NCBI RefSeq assembly: GCF_900119365.1
Contig: NZ_FPJO01000009.1
Coordinates: forward strand, 62,001-126,000
Direction: 5' to 3'
DNA length: 64,000 bases
Source of the DNA: Streptomyces atratus
GTDB lineage: Bacteria; Actinomycetota; Actinomycetes; Streptomycetales; Streptomycetaceae
In this document: one piece after another, positions 26,340 to 33,020 of the stretch
How the letters are laid out: the number at the start of each line of letters is the position of its first letter
Numbering within the stretch: the first letter of the stretch is position 1
Translations under genes and position numbers: made by a program
Notes under the pieces: generated by a model
Seen by the model: only the letters and a program-made list of their open reading frames with translations
Databases searched by the model: none
Told to the model about the DNA's origin: nothing

Positions 26340-27104
26340 TCAGCCTCTCGGGGCCTGCGGCCACCCCTGGCGGTCCTTGACCCGGCCGACGAGCATCGCG
26401 GCCTGGATCCGGCGGCCCACGCCCAGTTTGGCGAGGATCGAGGAGATGCGGTTCTTGACGGTCTTCTCGGCCAGGAAGAGGCGTTCCGCGATCTCGCGGT
26501 TGGTGAGGCCCTCGCCGATGAGATCGAGGATCTGCCGCTCCCTGGGCGTGAGTCCGTCCAGTTCCGATCCCTCCGACGCCTCGGCAGGGGGCCGCTCGGT
26601 GCCCCGCAGCCGCTCCATCACGCGGGCGGTCGTCCGCGGATCGAGCATCGAGGTGCCCGACGCGACCCTGCGTACGGCGGTGATCAGATCGGCTCCGTTG
26701 ATCTGCTTGAGCACATACCCGGCGGCGCCCGCCATGATGGCGTCGAACAGCGCCTCGTCGTCGTCGAACGACGTCAGCATCAGGCAGGCGAGTTCGGGCA
26801 TCAGCGCGCGCAGCTCCCGGCACACCTCGATGCCGGCGTGATCGCCGCCCCGGTCGTCGCCGAGGCGTACGTCCAGCACGGCGACCTGCGGTCTGCTGGC
26901 CGGTACCCGGGCCAGCGCCTCCCGGGCGTCGGACGCCTCGCCGACGACCTCGATGTCGTCCTCGGCCTCCAGCAGATCGCGTACGCCGCGCCGGACGACC
27001 TCGTGGTCGTCGAGGATGAAGACACGTACGGGGGCCCGGGACCGGGGCGGATCCGTGCTCAACGGGGTCGTGCTCGGTGGGGTGTTCGCGAACTCATTCA
27101 CCAC
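26340..27104 (-). CDS. DevR/NarL family response regulator
   Basis: A 254-residue response regulator. Its receiver domain has the acidic pocket LDDHEVV and phospho-acceptor Asp78 (VAVLDVRLG), then the Thr/Lys switch (LTSFDDDEAL, YVLKQI). A LuxR-type helix-turn-helix follows (LTPRERQILDLI to AEKTVKNRISSILAKLG). A 24-residue extension precedes the receiver. It faces the DevS-like kinase and is divergent from the flavohaemoglobin-like gene. By analogy with DosR and Streptomyces OsdR it would govern a hypoxia or stasis regulon; the palindromes in this island are candidate targets. Confidence 0.92.
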   Translation of the reverse strand: MVNEFANTPPSTTPLSTDPPRSRAPVRVFILDDHEVVRRGVRDLLEAEDDIEVVGEASDAREALARVPASRPQVAVLDVRLGDDRGGDHAGIEVCRELRALMPELACLMLTSFDDDEALFDAIMAGAAGYVLKQINGADLITAVRRVASGTSMLDPRTTARVMERLRGTERPPAEASEGSELDGLTPRERQILDLIGEGLTNREIAERLFLAEKTVKNRISSILAKLGVGRRIQAAMLVGRVKDRQGWPQAPRG

Positions 27105-27201
27105 ATGCTCGATCGGTTCGGGGAGAGGGCCGGAAACAGTATGTGCCCGTCCGCGGGACTGTTCCCGCCGGGGTGCAACAGCATGGAAAACGGCGTCTGA
27201 A

Positions 27202-27219
27202 CAGGGCCGAAAGACCCTG
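27202..27219 (+). promoter_or_regulatory. Imperfect CAGGG...CCCTG dyad between devR-like and flavohaemoglobin genes
   Basis: CAGGGCCGAAAGACCCTG keeps the outer arms and left half of the 16-bp palindrome at 29853 (AGGGCCGA then N4 then CCCT). It sits about 98 bp upstream of the regulator start and 124 bp upstream of the flavohaemoglobin start, so it could serve either promoter. It is weaker than the other sites. Confidence 0.35.
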
Positions 27220-27342
27220 TGGCCAGGGGCCGGTCAGCGGGTGGGGCGCGGTGCCATACTGACGCCGCCAAGATCGTCCGGGCACCACGGACATCTCCCT
27301 TCCCGGCCACCCCACTGTGCTGCAACGAGGAGCAACCGGCCC

Positions 27343-28674
27343 ATGAACACCCCGAGCGAGGACTACCACGCACTGCTCGCACGGCATGACGCGATGCGGC
27401 TTCGACGACGCATCCTGGCCCCGTCCGGCAGTCGTGCCGGGGAGTGGAGCGCCGAGGCCCCGCAGGCGTACGACGGAACGGCCGACCAGCGGCTGATCGG
27501 CGACTCGCTGTCCCTGGTGAACCCGCTGGAGGAGCTGATCGCCGAGCTGTACCGGATCCTGTTCGAGCGGCACCCGTATCTGCGGTCGCTGTTCCCCGAG
27601 TCGATGGCCTTCCAGCAGGCCCATCTCGCCGGGATCTTCCGGTATCTGATCGGCAATCTGCACCGTACGGAAGAAATGATCGGCGTCTTCGGGCAGTTGG
27701 GACGCGATCACCGCAAGCTCGGTGTGCGCCCCGCGCACTTCGAGGCCTTCGAGGCGGCGCTGATCGAGGCGCTGCGCGTGCGCGCGGGCGCCCGGTGGAC
27801 CCACGCGCTGGAGCAGGCCTGGCTGCGGATGCTGCGGCTGGCCGTCTCGGCGATGGTCAGGGGCGCGGACGAGGCGATCGCCGAACCGCCCAGCTGGGAG
27901 GCGACGGTGACCTCGCACGAACTCCGCACCCCCGATCTCGCGGTACTGCGGGTACGGCCACATCAGCCCTACGCCTTCGAAGCCGGGCAGTACGCGTCCC
28001 TGGAGTCGCCGCTGCTGGAGCAGGCCTGGCGTCCGTACTACCTGGCCCGAGCCCCGCATCCGGACGGTGAACTGGAGTTCCACGTACGGGCCCGGGGCGC
28101 CGACGGGGTGAGCGATGCGCTGGTGCACGGGGCGCGGGAGGGCGGCGCCGTCCGTCTCAGCGCCCCGCGCGGCGCACTGGCCCTGCCGGATCACCTTCCG
28201 GCCGCGGATCTTCTGCTCATCGCCTCCGGTACGGGCTGGGCTCCGATGAAGGCGCTGCTCCAGCGGATCGATGCCGACCACTCCCGCGCCCACCGGGTAC
28301 GGCTGCTGCTGGGTCCCGCAGGGGAGATGGCGGCGGCCGGGGAGATGTACGACGCGGCGTATCTGGAAGCGTTCCGGCGCAAGCGCTCCTGGCTGACCGT
28401 CATCGCGGCCGACGCGGCGAGTACCCGCTTCGCGGGTGCCGGGCTGCGGGCCCTGAACGGAATACTGCCCCCGCAGCCCGGGGCCGCCGCCCGGCAGCAC
28501 GCCTTTCTGGCCCTGGCCCCCGAGGCCGCCACGACCGGGCCGACGCAGGCCGTCGCCGCTCGGCTGGCCGCCGCCGGAGTACCGGCCGAGCAGATCCGTC
28601 ACGACGCCACCGGCGTGGTCGCGGTCACAGAAGTGTCTGCCAGTACGACCAGAACCGGATTGCTATCAGCATGA
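27343..28674 (+). CDS. Flavohaemoglobin-like protein (globin plus NAD(P)H:flavin reductase)
   Basis: A 443-residue two-domain protein. The globin domain (about 48-190) has the proximal haem His123 in GRDHRKLG and a LFPESMAFQQAHL E-helix region. The reductase has an FAD-binding part (195-290) and an NAD part with GTGWAPMKALL (about 300). Such proteins oxidise NO to nitrate with O2. The FAD motif normally RxYS reads RPYY here, and there is a 45-residue N-terminal extension, so activity may differ. The ATG has ACGAGGAG upstream. It is divergent from the DevR-like gene, and its last 50 bp overlap the VKOR gene tail-to-tail. Confidence 0.88.
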   Translation: MNTPSEDYHALLARHDAMRLRRRILAPSGSRAGEWSAEAPQAYDGTADQRLIGDSLSLVNPLEELIAELYRILFERHPYLRSLFPESMAFQQAHLAGIFRYLIGNLHRTEEMIGVFGQLGRDHRKLGVRPAHFEAFEAALIEALRVRAGARWTHALEQAWLRMLRLAVSAMVRGADEAIAEPPSWEATVTSHELRTPDLAVLRVRPHQPYAFEAGQYASLESPLLEQAWRPYYLARAPHPDGELEFHVRARGADGVSDALVHGAREGGAVRLSAPRGALALPDHLPAADLLLIASGTGWAPMKALLQRIDADHSRAHRVRLLLGPAGEMAAAGEMYDAAYLEAFRRKRSWLTVIAADAASTRFAGAGLRALNGILPPQPGAAARQHAFLALAPEAATTGPTQAVAARLAAAGVPAEQIRHDATGVVAVTEVSASTTRTGLLSA

Positions 28675-29305
28675 CGATGGCCAGACACCAGGTCACCGGC
28701 ACCACGAGGGGGAACTCCAGCACCGCCGCGACCAGGGCGCGCGGCGCGGGCAGGACGCCGTGGCGCAGATTGTGCACCGTGGTGTGCCAGAACATGAAGA
28801 CGGTGGCCACCCACACGAGCACGCACCACAGGCAGAGTGCGCCGATCTCGAACAACGCCTGGGTCATCAGCCACATGCAGAAGCCGACACCGAACAGCGT
28901 GCCGAGGTTCAGTCCCAACCAGTACCAGCGCCGGTAGCGCGCACCCGCGAGCAGGCCCGCGCCGGTCCCCAACACCGTCCCGAAGGCGACCAGCCCGATG
29001 AGCGGGTTGGGAAAGCCGAACGCCGACGCCTGCTCGCTGCGCATCACACTGGTGCAGGACACCACGGGGCTCAGCGAGCAGGCGGGCACGAAGCCGGGGT
29101 CGGCGAGCAGTTCGAACTTGTCGATCGTGATGACGAACGAGCCGAGCAGCCCGAGTGCGGCGGTGACGACCAGCAGCCACCCGAACCCCCGCCTCGCCCC
29201 CGCGCACTCCCGTTCGTCACCCGCCCCGGACGCGCCGGCGCATTCCCGCTCGTCGGCCTCGGGGCCTTCCGCCACCCTCCCCGTCCCGCACTCCGACAGT
29301 TTCAT
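28625..29305 (-). CDS. Vitamin K epoxide reductase (VKOR) family membrane protein
   Basis: A 226-residue protein with about five TM segments after a charged N-terminus. The active-site CLWC (Cys158, Cys161) and loop cysteines (Cys76 and Cys84 in PACSLSPVVSC) are all present, so a working disulfide relay is expected. Bacterial VKORs reoxidise DsbA-like proteins using quinones. The N-terminus carries an odd exact octapeptide repeat, DERECAGA, at 18-25 and 30-37. The ATG overlaps the SLOG gene stop as ATGA. Its 3' end overlaps the flavohaemoglobin gene on the other strand. Confidence 0.9.
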   Translation of the reverse strand: MKLSECGTGRVAEGPEADERECAGASGAGDERECAGARRGFGWLLVVTAALGLLGSFVITIDKFELLADPGFVPACSLSPVVSCTSVMRSEQASAFGFPNPLIGLVAFGTVLGTGAGLLAGARYRRWYWLGLNLGTLFGVGFCMWLMTQALFEIGALCLWCVLVWVATVFMFWHTTVHNLRHGVLPAPRALVAAVLEFPLVVPVTWCLAIVMLIAIRFWSYWQTLL

Positions 29306-29784
29306 GCCCGCCCCCGTACGGAACCGTCCGGCCAGACGACCTCCACCCGGATTCCCCGCGCACGCGCGAAGGCGACCAGATGCGCGGTGGCGTCCCGCCC
29401 GTCCGACGGCGATCCGTCCCACACGGCGAGCACGGTCCGGCAGGTCTCCACCAGCTTTTCATCGGCGCCGACACACGCGTCGCGGTCGGTGGGATCGAAG
29501 ACCAGCAGTCGTACGTGTTCGGCCAGGACCAGCAGTTCGCCCGCGGCCGACCGGTCCCGCTCGGGCAGCACGGCGGGAACCGCGCCCTGAGCCGGCAGCA
29601 GCACCGTCAGCTTCCGCCCGGCCTCCCTGGCGGCCCGCCCGAACACCAACGGCAGCCCCGCCCCGACCCGTACCAGGGCGGCGGCACCTTCCGCCAAGCG
29701 GTCCAGCCGCGCTCTCAGTTCGGCTTCCACCAGCTCCAGGGTTCTGTTGCCGAGGTCCCTGTGCCCGACGACTGCGATCACCAT
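29302..29784 (-). CDS. SLOG/LOG-like Rossmann-fold protein
   Basis: A 160-residue protein beginning VIAVVGHRDL. It has a Gly-rich VRVGAGLPLVFGRAA loop, LTVLLPAQ strand, and a late VLAVWDGSPSDGRDATAHL segment with a final strand VEVVWP. This is the pattern of the SLOG superfamily, which binds nucleotide-derived ligands or cleaves nucleotides. No specific substrate is known for this subgroup. The ATG has a perfect AGGAGG 6 nt upstream; the stop is coupled to VKOR. A perfect 16-bp palindrome lies about 70 bp upstream, suggesting control by the DevR-like regulator. Confidence 0.65.
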   Translation of the reverse strand: MVIAVVGHRDLGNRTLELVEAELRARLDRLAEGAAALVRVGAGLPLVFGRAAREAGRKLTVLLPAQGAVPAVLPERDRSAAGELLVLAEHVRLLVFDPTDRDACVGADEKLVETCRTVLAVWDGSPSDGRDATAHLVAFARARGIRVEVVWPDGSVRGRA

Positions 29785-29852
29785 GTTTCCCTCCTCGCGC
29801 ACCCGCGGTGTGCGATGCATCGCAGTGAACCCATCGGAGGCCGGGCACCGCT

Positions 29853-29868
29853 AGGGCCGATCGGCCCT
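29853..29868. promoter_or_regulatory. Perfect 16-bp palindrome, candidate DevR-like operator
   Basis: AGGGCCGATCGGCCCT is fully self-complementary. It lies about 70 bp upstream of the SLOG-VKOR pair and 75 bp from the iron box of argB. Related sites occur at 24371 and 27202 in the same island. Size and spacing suit a NarL/DevR dimer; the binding protein is inferred. Confidence 0.55.
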
Positions 29869-29941
29869 GTCGGCCGGAACTCGGCGGTAGCGGCCCCGAC
29901 GCGAACGGCAACTCCCTTCATTCACACAGGATCACGCCAAT

Positions 29942-29960
29942 TTAGGCTAGGCTAAGCTAA
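29942..29960 (+). promoter_or_regulatory. Iron box (DtxR/IdeR/DmdR type) at the argB start
   Basis: TTAGGCTAGGCTAAGCTAA matches the iron-box consensus TTAGGTTAGSCTAACCTAA at 17 of 19 positions. It ends only 4 bp before the argB GTG (29965), so the operator covers the transcription and translation start. Fe(II)-loaded repressor would block expression when iron is plentiful. Confidence 0.88.
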
Positions 29961-29964
29961 GTAT

Positions 29965-30813
29965 GTGAACAGGGTGCGGGGCGGCGCGGTCGTCGTCAAG
30001 TTCGGCGGGAACGCCATGGTGGACGCGAGCCTGAAGCGGGCGTTCGCCCGGGACGTCGTGGAGCTGTGGCGCACAGGACTGCGCCCGGTCGTCGTGCACG
30101 GGGGCGGGCCACAGATCAGCGCGATGCTGGATCTCCTCGGCCTGGAGTCCCGCTTCGAGGCGGGGCTGCGGGTGACCACTCCGGAGACCATGGATGTGGT
30201 GCGCATGGTGCTGAGCGGCCGGGTCCAGCGGGAGCTGGTCGGCCACATCAATGAGCACGGGCCCTTCGCCGTGGGGATGACCGGCGAGGACGCGCACACG
30301 ATGACGGCGGTGCGGCGGCCGGCCCGGGTGGACGGGCGGCCGGTGGACATCGGTCTCGTCGGCGACGTCGTGGACGTGAACCCGGGCGTGGTGCGCACGC
30401 TCCTGGAGGAAGGGCACATACCGGTGGTCTCCCCCGTGGCACGCGGCGAGGACGGGCAGGTCTACAACGTCAACGCCGATCTCGCGGCGTCGGCCCTGGC
30501 CGTGGCCCTCGGGGCCGAGCGGCTGGTGATGCTCACCGACGTGGAGGGGCTGTACGCCAACTGGCCGCACAGCACCGAGGTGATCGAGCACCTGACGGCC
30601 GACGCGCTGGACGGGATGCTGCCGGGGCTGGCGAGCGGGATGCTGCCGAAGATGGAGGGCTGCCTGCGGGCCGTCCGCGGCGGGGTGCGCAAGGCCCATG
30701 TGCTCGACGGCCGCGTACCGCACGCGGTGCTGCGCGGCCTCCTCGGCGAGACCAGCCCCGGCACCACCGTGGTTCCCGGCAGCAGCCCGGACCACTGCGG
30801 CAGCACCGTATGA
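29965..30813 (+). CDS. argB: Acetylglutamate kinase, iron-regulated paralogue
   Basis: A 282-residue amino-acid kinase that phosphorylates N-acetylglutamate, the second step of ornithine and arginine synthesis. Motifs: VVVKFGGNAM (phosphate Lys), VVHGGGPQI, GLRVTTPETMDVVRMVLSG, YNVNADLAA and LTDVEGLY. Only nine residues precede the first strand. The extra N-terminal helix that gives arginine feedback control in other acetylglutamate kinases, and is present in housekeeping Streptomyces ArgB as I recall it, is absent, so this copy is predicted to resist arginine. The GTG start has no ribosome binding site and follows the iron box directly, suggesting a leaderless transcript. Its location beside the coelichelin genes points to ornithine supply. 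Confidence 0.93.
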   Translation: MNRVRGGAVVVKFGGNAMVDASLKRAFARDVVELWRTGLRPVVVHGGGPQISAMLDLLGLESRFEAGLRVTTPETMDVVRMVLSGRVQRELVGHINEHGPFAVGMTGEDAHTMTAVRRPARVDGRPVDIGLVGDVVDVNPGVVRTLLEEGHIPVVSPVARGEDGQVYNVNADLAASALAVALGAERLVMLTDVEGLYANWPHSTEVIEHLTADALDGMLPGLASGMLPKMEGCLRAVRGGVRKAHVLDGRVPHAVLRGLLGETSPGTTVVPGSSPDHCGSTV

Positions 30814-30817
30814 CCGC

Positions 30818-30849
30818 GGCGGCCGGCCCGCCCGTGCGTGCCGGCCGTC
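30818..30849. terminator. Hairpin between argB and the convergent GNAT gene
   Basis: Arms CGGCCGGC (30820-30827) and GCCGGCCG (30840-30847), extended by a G-C and a G-U pair, with a 12-nt loop. It lies just after the argB stop and reaches the GNAT stop, so it could end both transcripts. Confidence 0.45.
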
Positions 30850-31381
30850 ACAGGGTCTTCGTGAGGATCCGCGCGTTGCGCCGGGGGTCCAGGGACCGCG
30901 CCCAGGACGAAGGTGCCCGGCGTGCGGTCGTGGGCGCGAAGCCGTACCGGAGGAACAGGCCGCCACCGCCGGTCGTCGCCGTGAACAGCGCGCCGAGCGA
31001 CCGGGCGTGCGCCATGGCCAGCGCGGCCCGCAGGAGCCCGGCCCCCACTCCGCTCCCCTGCCGGTGACCGGCCACGCAGAAGTTGTACAGCACGCCCACG
31101 GGACCGCGGCCCTCCCCGGGGCCGGCCGGGTACACGCGCAGGCCGACGGAACCCTCGACGGTGCCCGAGGGGGCCTGCGCCACGAGGAAGTCGGCCGCGT
31201 GGGCGGCGTAGAGGGGGACGGGCCGCTCCCGCAGCGCGCCCGAGCGCACGAACGGCCGGGACAGTTCGGCGAGTTCGGCGGCGTCCTCCTCGCGGGCCGG
31301 GCGTACGGAGTACGCCGGTACGGGGAGCGCGGACGGCAGCGGGGCGGGGCGCGGCGAGGCCGTGATCAAGACGTTCCCCAC
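30848..31381 (-). CDS. ArgA-like GNAT, putative N-acetylglutamate synthase
   Basis: A 177-residue GNAT protein. It has an opening YSVRPAREEDAAELAELSRPF, the acetyl-CoA loop VAGHRQGSGVGAGLL, a C-terminal YGFAP strand and a tail RRNARILTKTL. That tail resembles the end of ArgA-type N-acetylglutamate synthases. N-acetylglutamate is the substrate of ArgB, which is encoded next door and is also iron regulated. The GTG start lies 5 bp after the MbtH stop, so it is almost certainly co-transcribed with it from the iron-box promoter at 31695. A TTG four codons later with GGGGA upstream is an alternative start. Another acetylation target cannot be excluded. Confidence 0.7.
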   Translation of the reverse strand: MGNVLITASPRPAPLPSALPVPAYSVRPAREEDAAELAELSRPFVRSGALRERPVPLYAAHAADFLVAQAPSGTVEGSVGLRVYPAGPGEGRGPVGVLYNFCVAGHRQGSGVGAGLLRAALAMAHARSLGALFTATTGGGGLFLRYGFAPTTARRAPSSWARSLDPRRNARILTKTL

Positions 31382-31386
31382 ACGGT

Positions 31387-31596
31387 TCAGTCGGTGGACG
31401 CGGCGAGGGACCGGGGGCGCAGGTCGGTCCAGTTGGCCTCGATGTATTCCAGGCACTCCTCCCGGGTGTTCTCGGTGAGAACGATCGTCCATCCTCCGGG
31501 AACCTCGGCGAAGGACGGCCAGAGCGAGTGCTGTCCCTCGTCGTTCACCAGGACCAGGAAGCGGCCTTCGGGGTCGTCGAAAGGGTTGGTGCTCAT
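31387..31596 (-). CDS. cchK: MbtH-like NRPS accessory protein
   Basis: A 69-residue MbtH protein with the family signature NPFDDPEGRFLVLVNDEGQHSLWPSFAEVPGGW and the later conserved Trp of EANWTDLRP. MbtH proteins bind adenylation domains and are required for many NRPS enzymes; this one would serve CchH. It is transcribed leftward from the iron box at 31695-31713, followed immediately by the ArgA-like gene. Its placement matches cchK in the coelichelin cluster. Confidence 0.95.
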   Translation of the reverse strand: MSTNPFDDPEGRFLVLVNDEGQHSLWPSFAEVPGGWTIVLTENTREECLEYIEANWTDLRPRSLAASTD

Positions 31597-31694
31597 GTGT
31601 CGGTGTCTCCTCGGGCCCGACGGGCCGGTGTCGGCCGCGTCGTGACTGTGCGTCGGATCCGGAGGCGGATCGGGGATGGAGGGAGCAAACCACG

Positions 31695-31713
31695 TTAGGT
31701 TAGGCTCACCTAA
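31695..31713. promoter_or_regulatory. Iron box, divergent cchK / cchJ promoter
   Basis: TTAGGTTAGGCTCACCTAA matches the iron-box consensus at 18 of 19 positions, the best in the window. It lies 99 bp upstream of cchK (-) and 49 bp upstream of the small frame preceding cchJ (+), so one operator can repress both directions. A further partial half, TGAGCCTAACCT, starts at 31720. Confidence 0.92.
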
Positions 31714-31761
31714 TGCAGGATGAGCCTAACCTCTCCCCTCCCCTCTCACAAGGAGACGTTC

Positions 31762-31863
31762 ATGCGCCGGGTGATCGCACGGGTCCGCACGCAGGACGGC
31801 ATGGACGCACCTTCGGGCACACGCCGCCGGACCGCGAACGACCGCCGCACCGGCCGGTCATGA
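31762..31863 (+). CDS. 33-residue basic peptide, coupled to cchJ
   Basis: ATG at 31762 with a strong AAGGAG 6 nt upstream opens a 33-codon frame (MRRVIARVRTQDG at the start, Arg-rich throughout). Its TGA overlaps the cchJ ATG as ATGA (31860-31863). cchJ itself has no ribosome binding site, so ribosomes would reach it through this frame. The peptide has 11 Arg residues and no recognised family. It may be a real small protein or simply a translation leader; either way it is the best explanation of how cchJ is translated. Confidence 0.5.
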   Translation: MRRVIARVRTQDGMDAPSGTRRRTANDRRTGRS

Positions 31864-32972
31864 CTTCTTTCGGCTCCGGCCCCACGGCCGACGGGGAAAG
31901 CCCCTTCGCCGCGTTCGGGCTGCCCCGCAGACCCGGCACCGACGCGTTCTGGGCGGCGGCGCGGACCCCCGCGTCGGTGCCCGACGGCGTCGGCGGCTGG
32001 CGGACCCTGTTCCTGTGGCGCGGGCCCGGTGCCTGCATCGATTTCGAGAGCTGGTCGCAGCCGGTTCCCCTGCACCGATGGGCGGGCACGGACTGCTGGT
32101 ACGCCGAAGTGCGCATGCCCGCGCGGCTGCGGGTGACCTACCGGATCGTCGCGGGCGACGCGGCCCACGCGGATCCGTTCAACCCGGTCGGTGCCGGCGC
32201 GGACCGGTCCATCGCCGCGACCCCGGACGCCCCGGCGCAGCCGCACTGGCCCCTCGTCGGCCCCGACGACGTCCTGCCCCTGCCGTCGGCCCGGCTCCGC
32301 TGGAACAGTGCGCGGCTCGGCGGGCGGCGCACCGTGCGCGTCCACCCGGCGGGCGGCGGCGGGCCGGTCGTCCTGCTGCTCGACGGGGACGACTGGCTGT
32401 ATCTGCACCCGGCCATGGCCGCGTTCGACTCGGCCGTCGCCGGTGGCGCGATGCCCCCGGTGACGCTCGTCTTCGTTCCGGCCAAGGACCGGGCGGCCGA
32501 GTTCGGGTGCAGGCCCGAGCTGTGGGAGGCGGTCCGGGACGAACTCCTGCCGCTGGTCGCGGAATCCGGCGTACCGGCCGACCTGGACCGGCTGGTGGTG
32601 GCCGGGCAGAGTCTGGGCGGGCTGAGCGCGCTGTACGCGGCGCTGGAGTTCCCGGACCTGGTCTCGCGGGTCGCTCTCCAGTCGGCGTCCTTCTGGTGGG
32701 CCCCCGGCGCCATGGACCTGGCGGACCCCCTGGGCGGCCCGGTCGGCGGCGCCGTCGCCGCGCGGCTGCGACGGGGCCCCGATCTGTCCGGTCTGCGGTG
32801 CGCGTTCGACGCGGGGGAACACGAGACGCGGATGCTGCCCCACTGCGAGCTGGCCGAGACCCTGACCGAACAGGCCGGCGCGACGGTGCGGATCTCCCGG
32901 TCGCCCTCGGACCACGACCGGGCGGGCTGGCGGCACGCCCTGCTCAGGGATGTCGCCTGGGCCCTCGGCTGA
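31860..32972 (+). CDS. cchJ: Trilactone-esterase-like hydrolase CchJ
   Basis: A 370-residue protein of the enterochelin esterase (Fes/IroD) type. It has an N-terminal sandwich domain (about 15-150) and an alpha/beta-hydrolase domain with nucleophile Ser in VAGQSLGGLSAL and a late His in SDHDRAGWRHAL. Coelichelin clusters carry this gene as cchJ; it is thought to act on the ferric siderophore or to release the peptide from the synthetase. The ATG at 31860 is preferred because the longer frame would begin inside the iron box. It ends 3 bp before the long hairpin shared with cchI. Confidence 0.9.
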   Translation: MTSFGSGPTADGESPFAAFGLPRRPGTDAFWAAARTPASVPDGVGGWRTLFLWRGPGACIDFESWSQPVPLHRWAGTDCWYAEVRMPARLRVTYRIVAGDAAHADPFNPVGAGADRSIAATPDAPAQPHWPLVGPDDVLPLPSARLRWNSARLGGRRTVRVHPAGGGGPVVLLLDGDDWLYLHPAMAAFDSAVAGGAMPPVTLVFVPAKDRAAEFGCRPELWEAVRDELLPLVAESGVPADLDRLVVAGQSLGGLSALYAALEFPDLVSRVALQSASFWWAPGAMDLADPLGGPVGGAVAARLRRGPDLSGLRCAFDAGEHETRMLPHCELAETLTEQAGATVRISRSPSDHDRAGWRHALLRDVAWALG

Positions 32973-33012
32973 GCGGTTTCGGGGACGTGTCCGGGCACGT
33001 CCCCGAGACCGC
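32973..33012. terminator. Strong bidirectional terminator between cchJ and cchI
   Basis: A 17-bp stem with one G-U pair: GCGGTTTCGGGGACGTG (32973-32989) against CACGTCCCCGAGACCGC (32996-33012), loop TCCGGG. It begins at the first base after the cchJ stop and ends 8 bp before the cchI stop. Confidence 0.88.
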
Positions 33013-33020
33013 CCGGCGTG

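Noticed and set aside
31713..31859. Longer start for cchJ at ATG 31713
   Set aside because: That codon overlaps the iron box and would place the operator inside the gene; the ATGA-coupled start at 31860 fits better.
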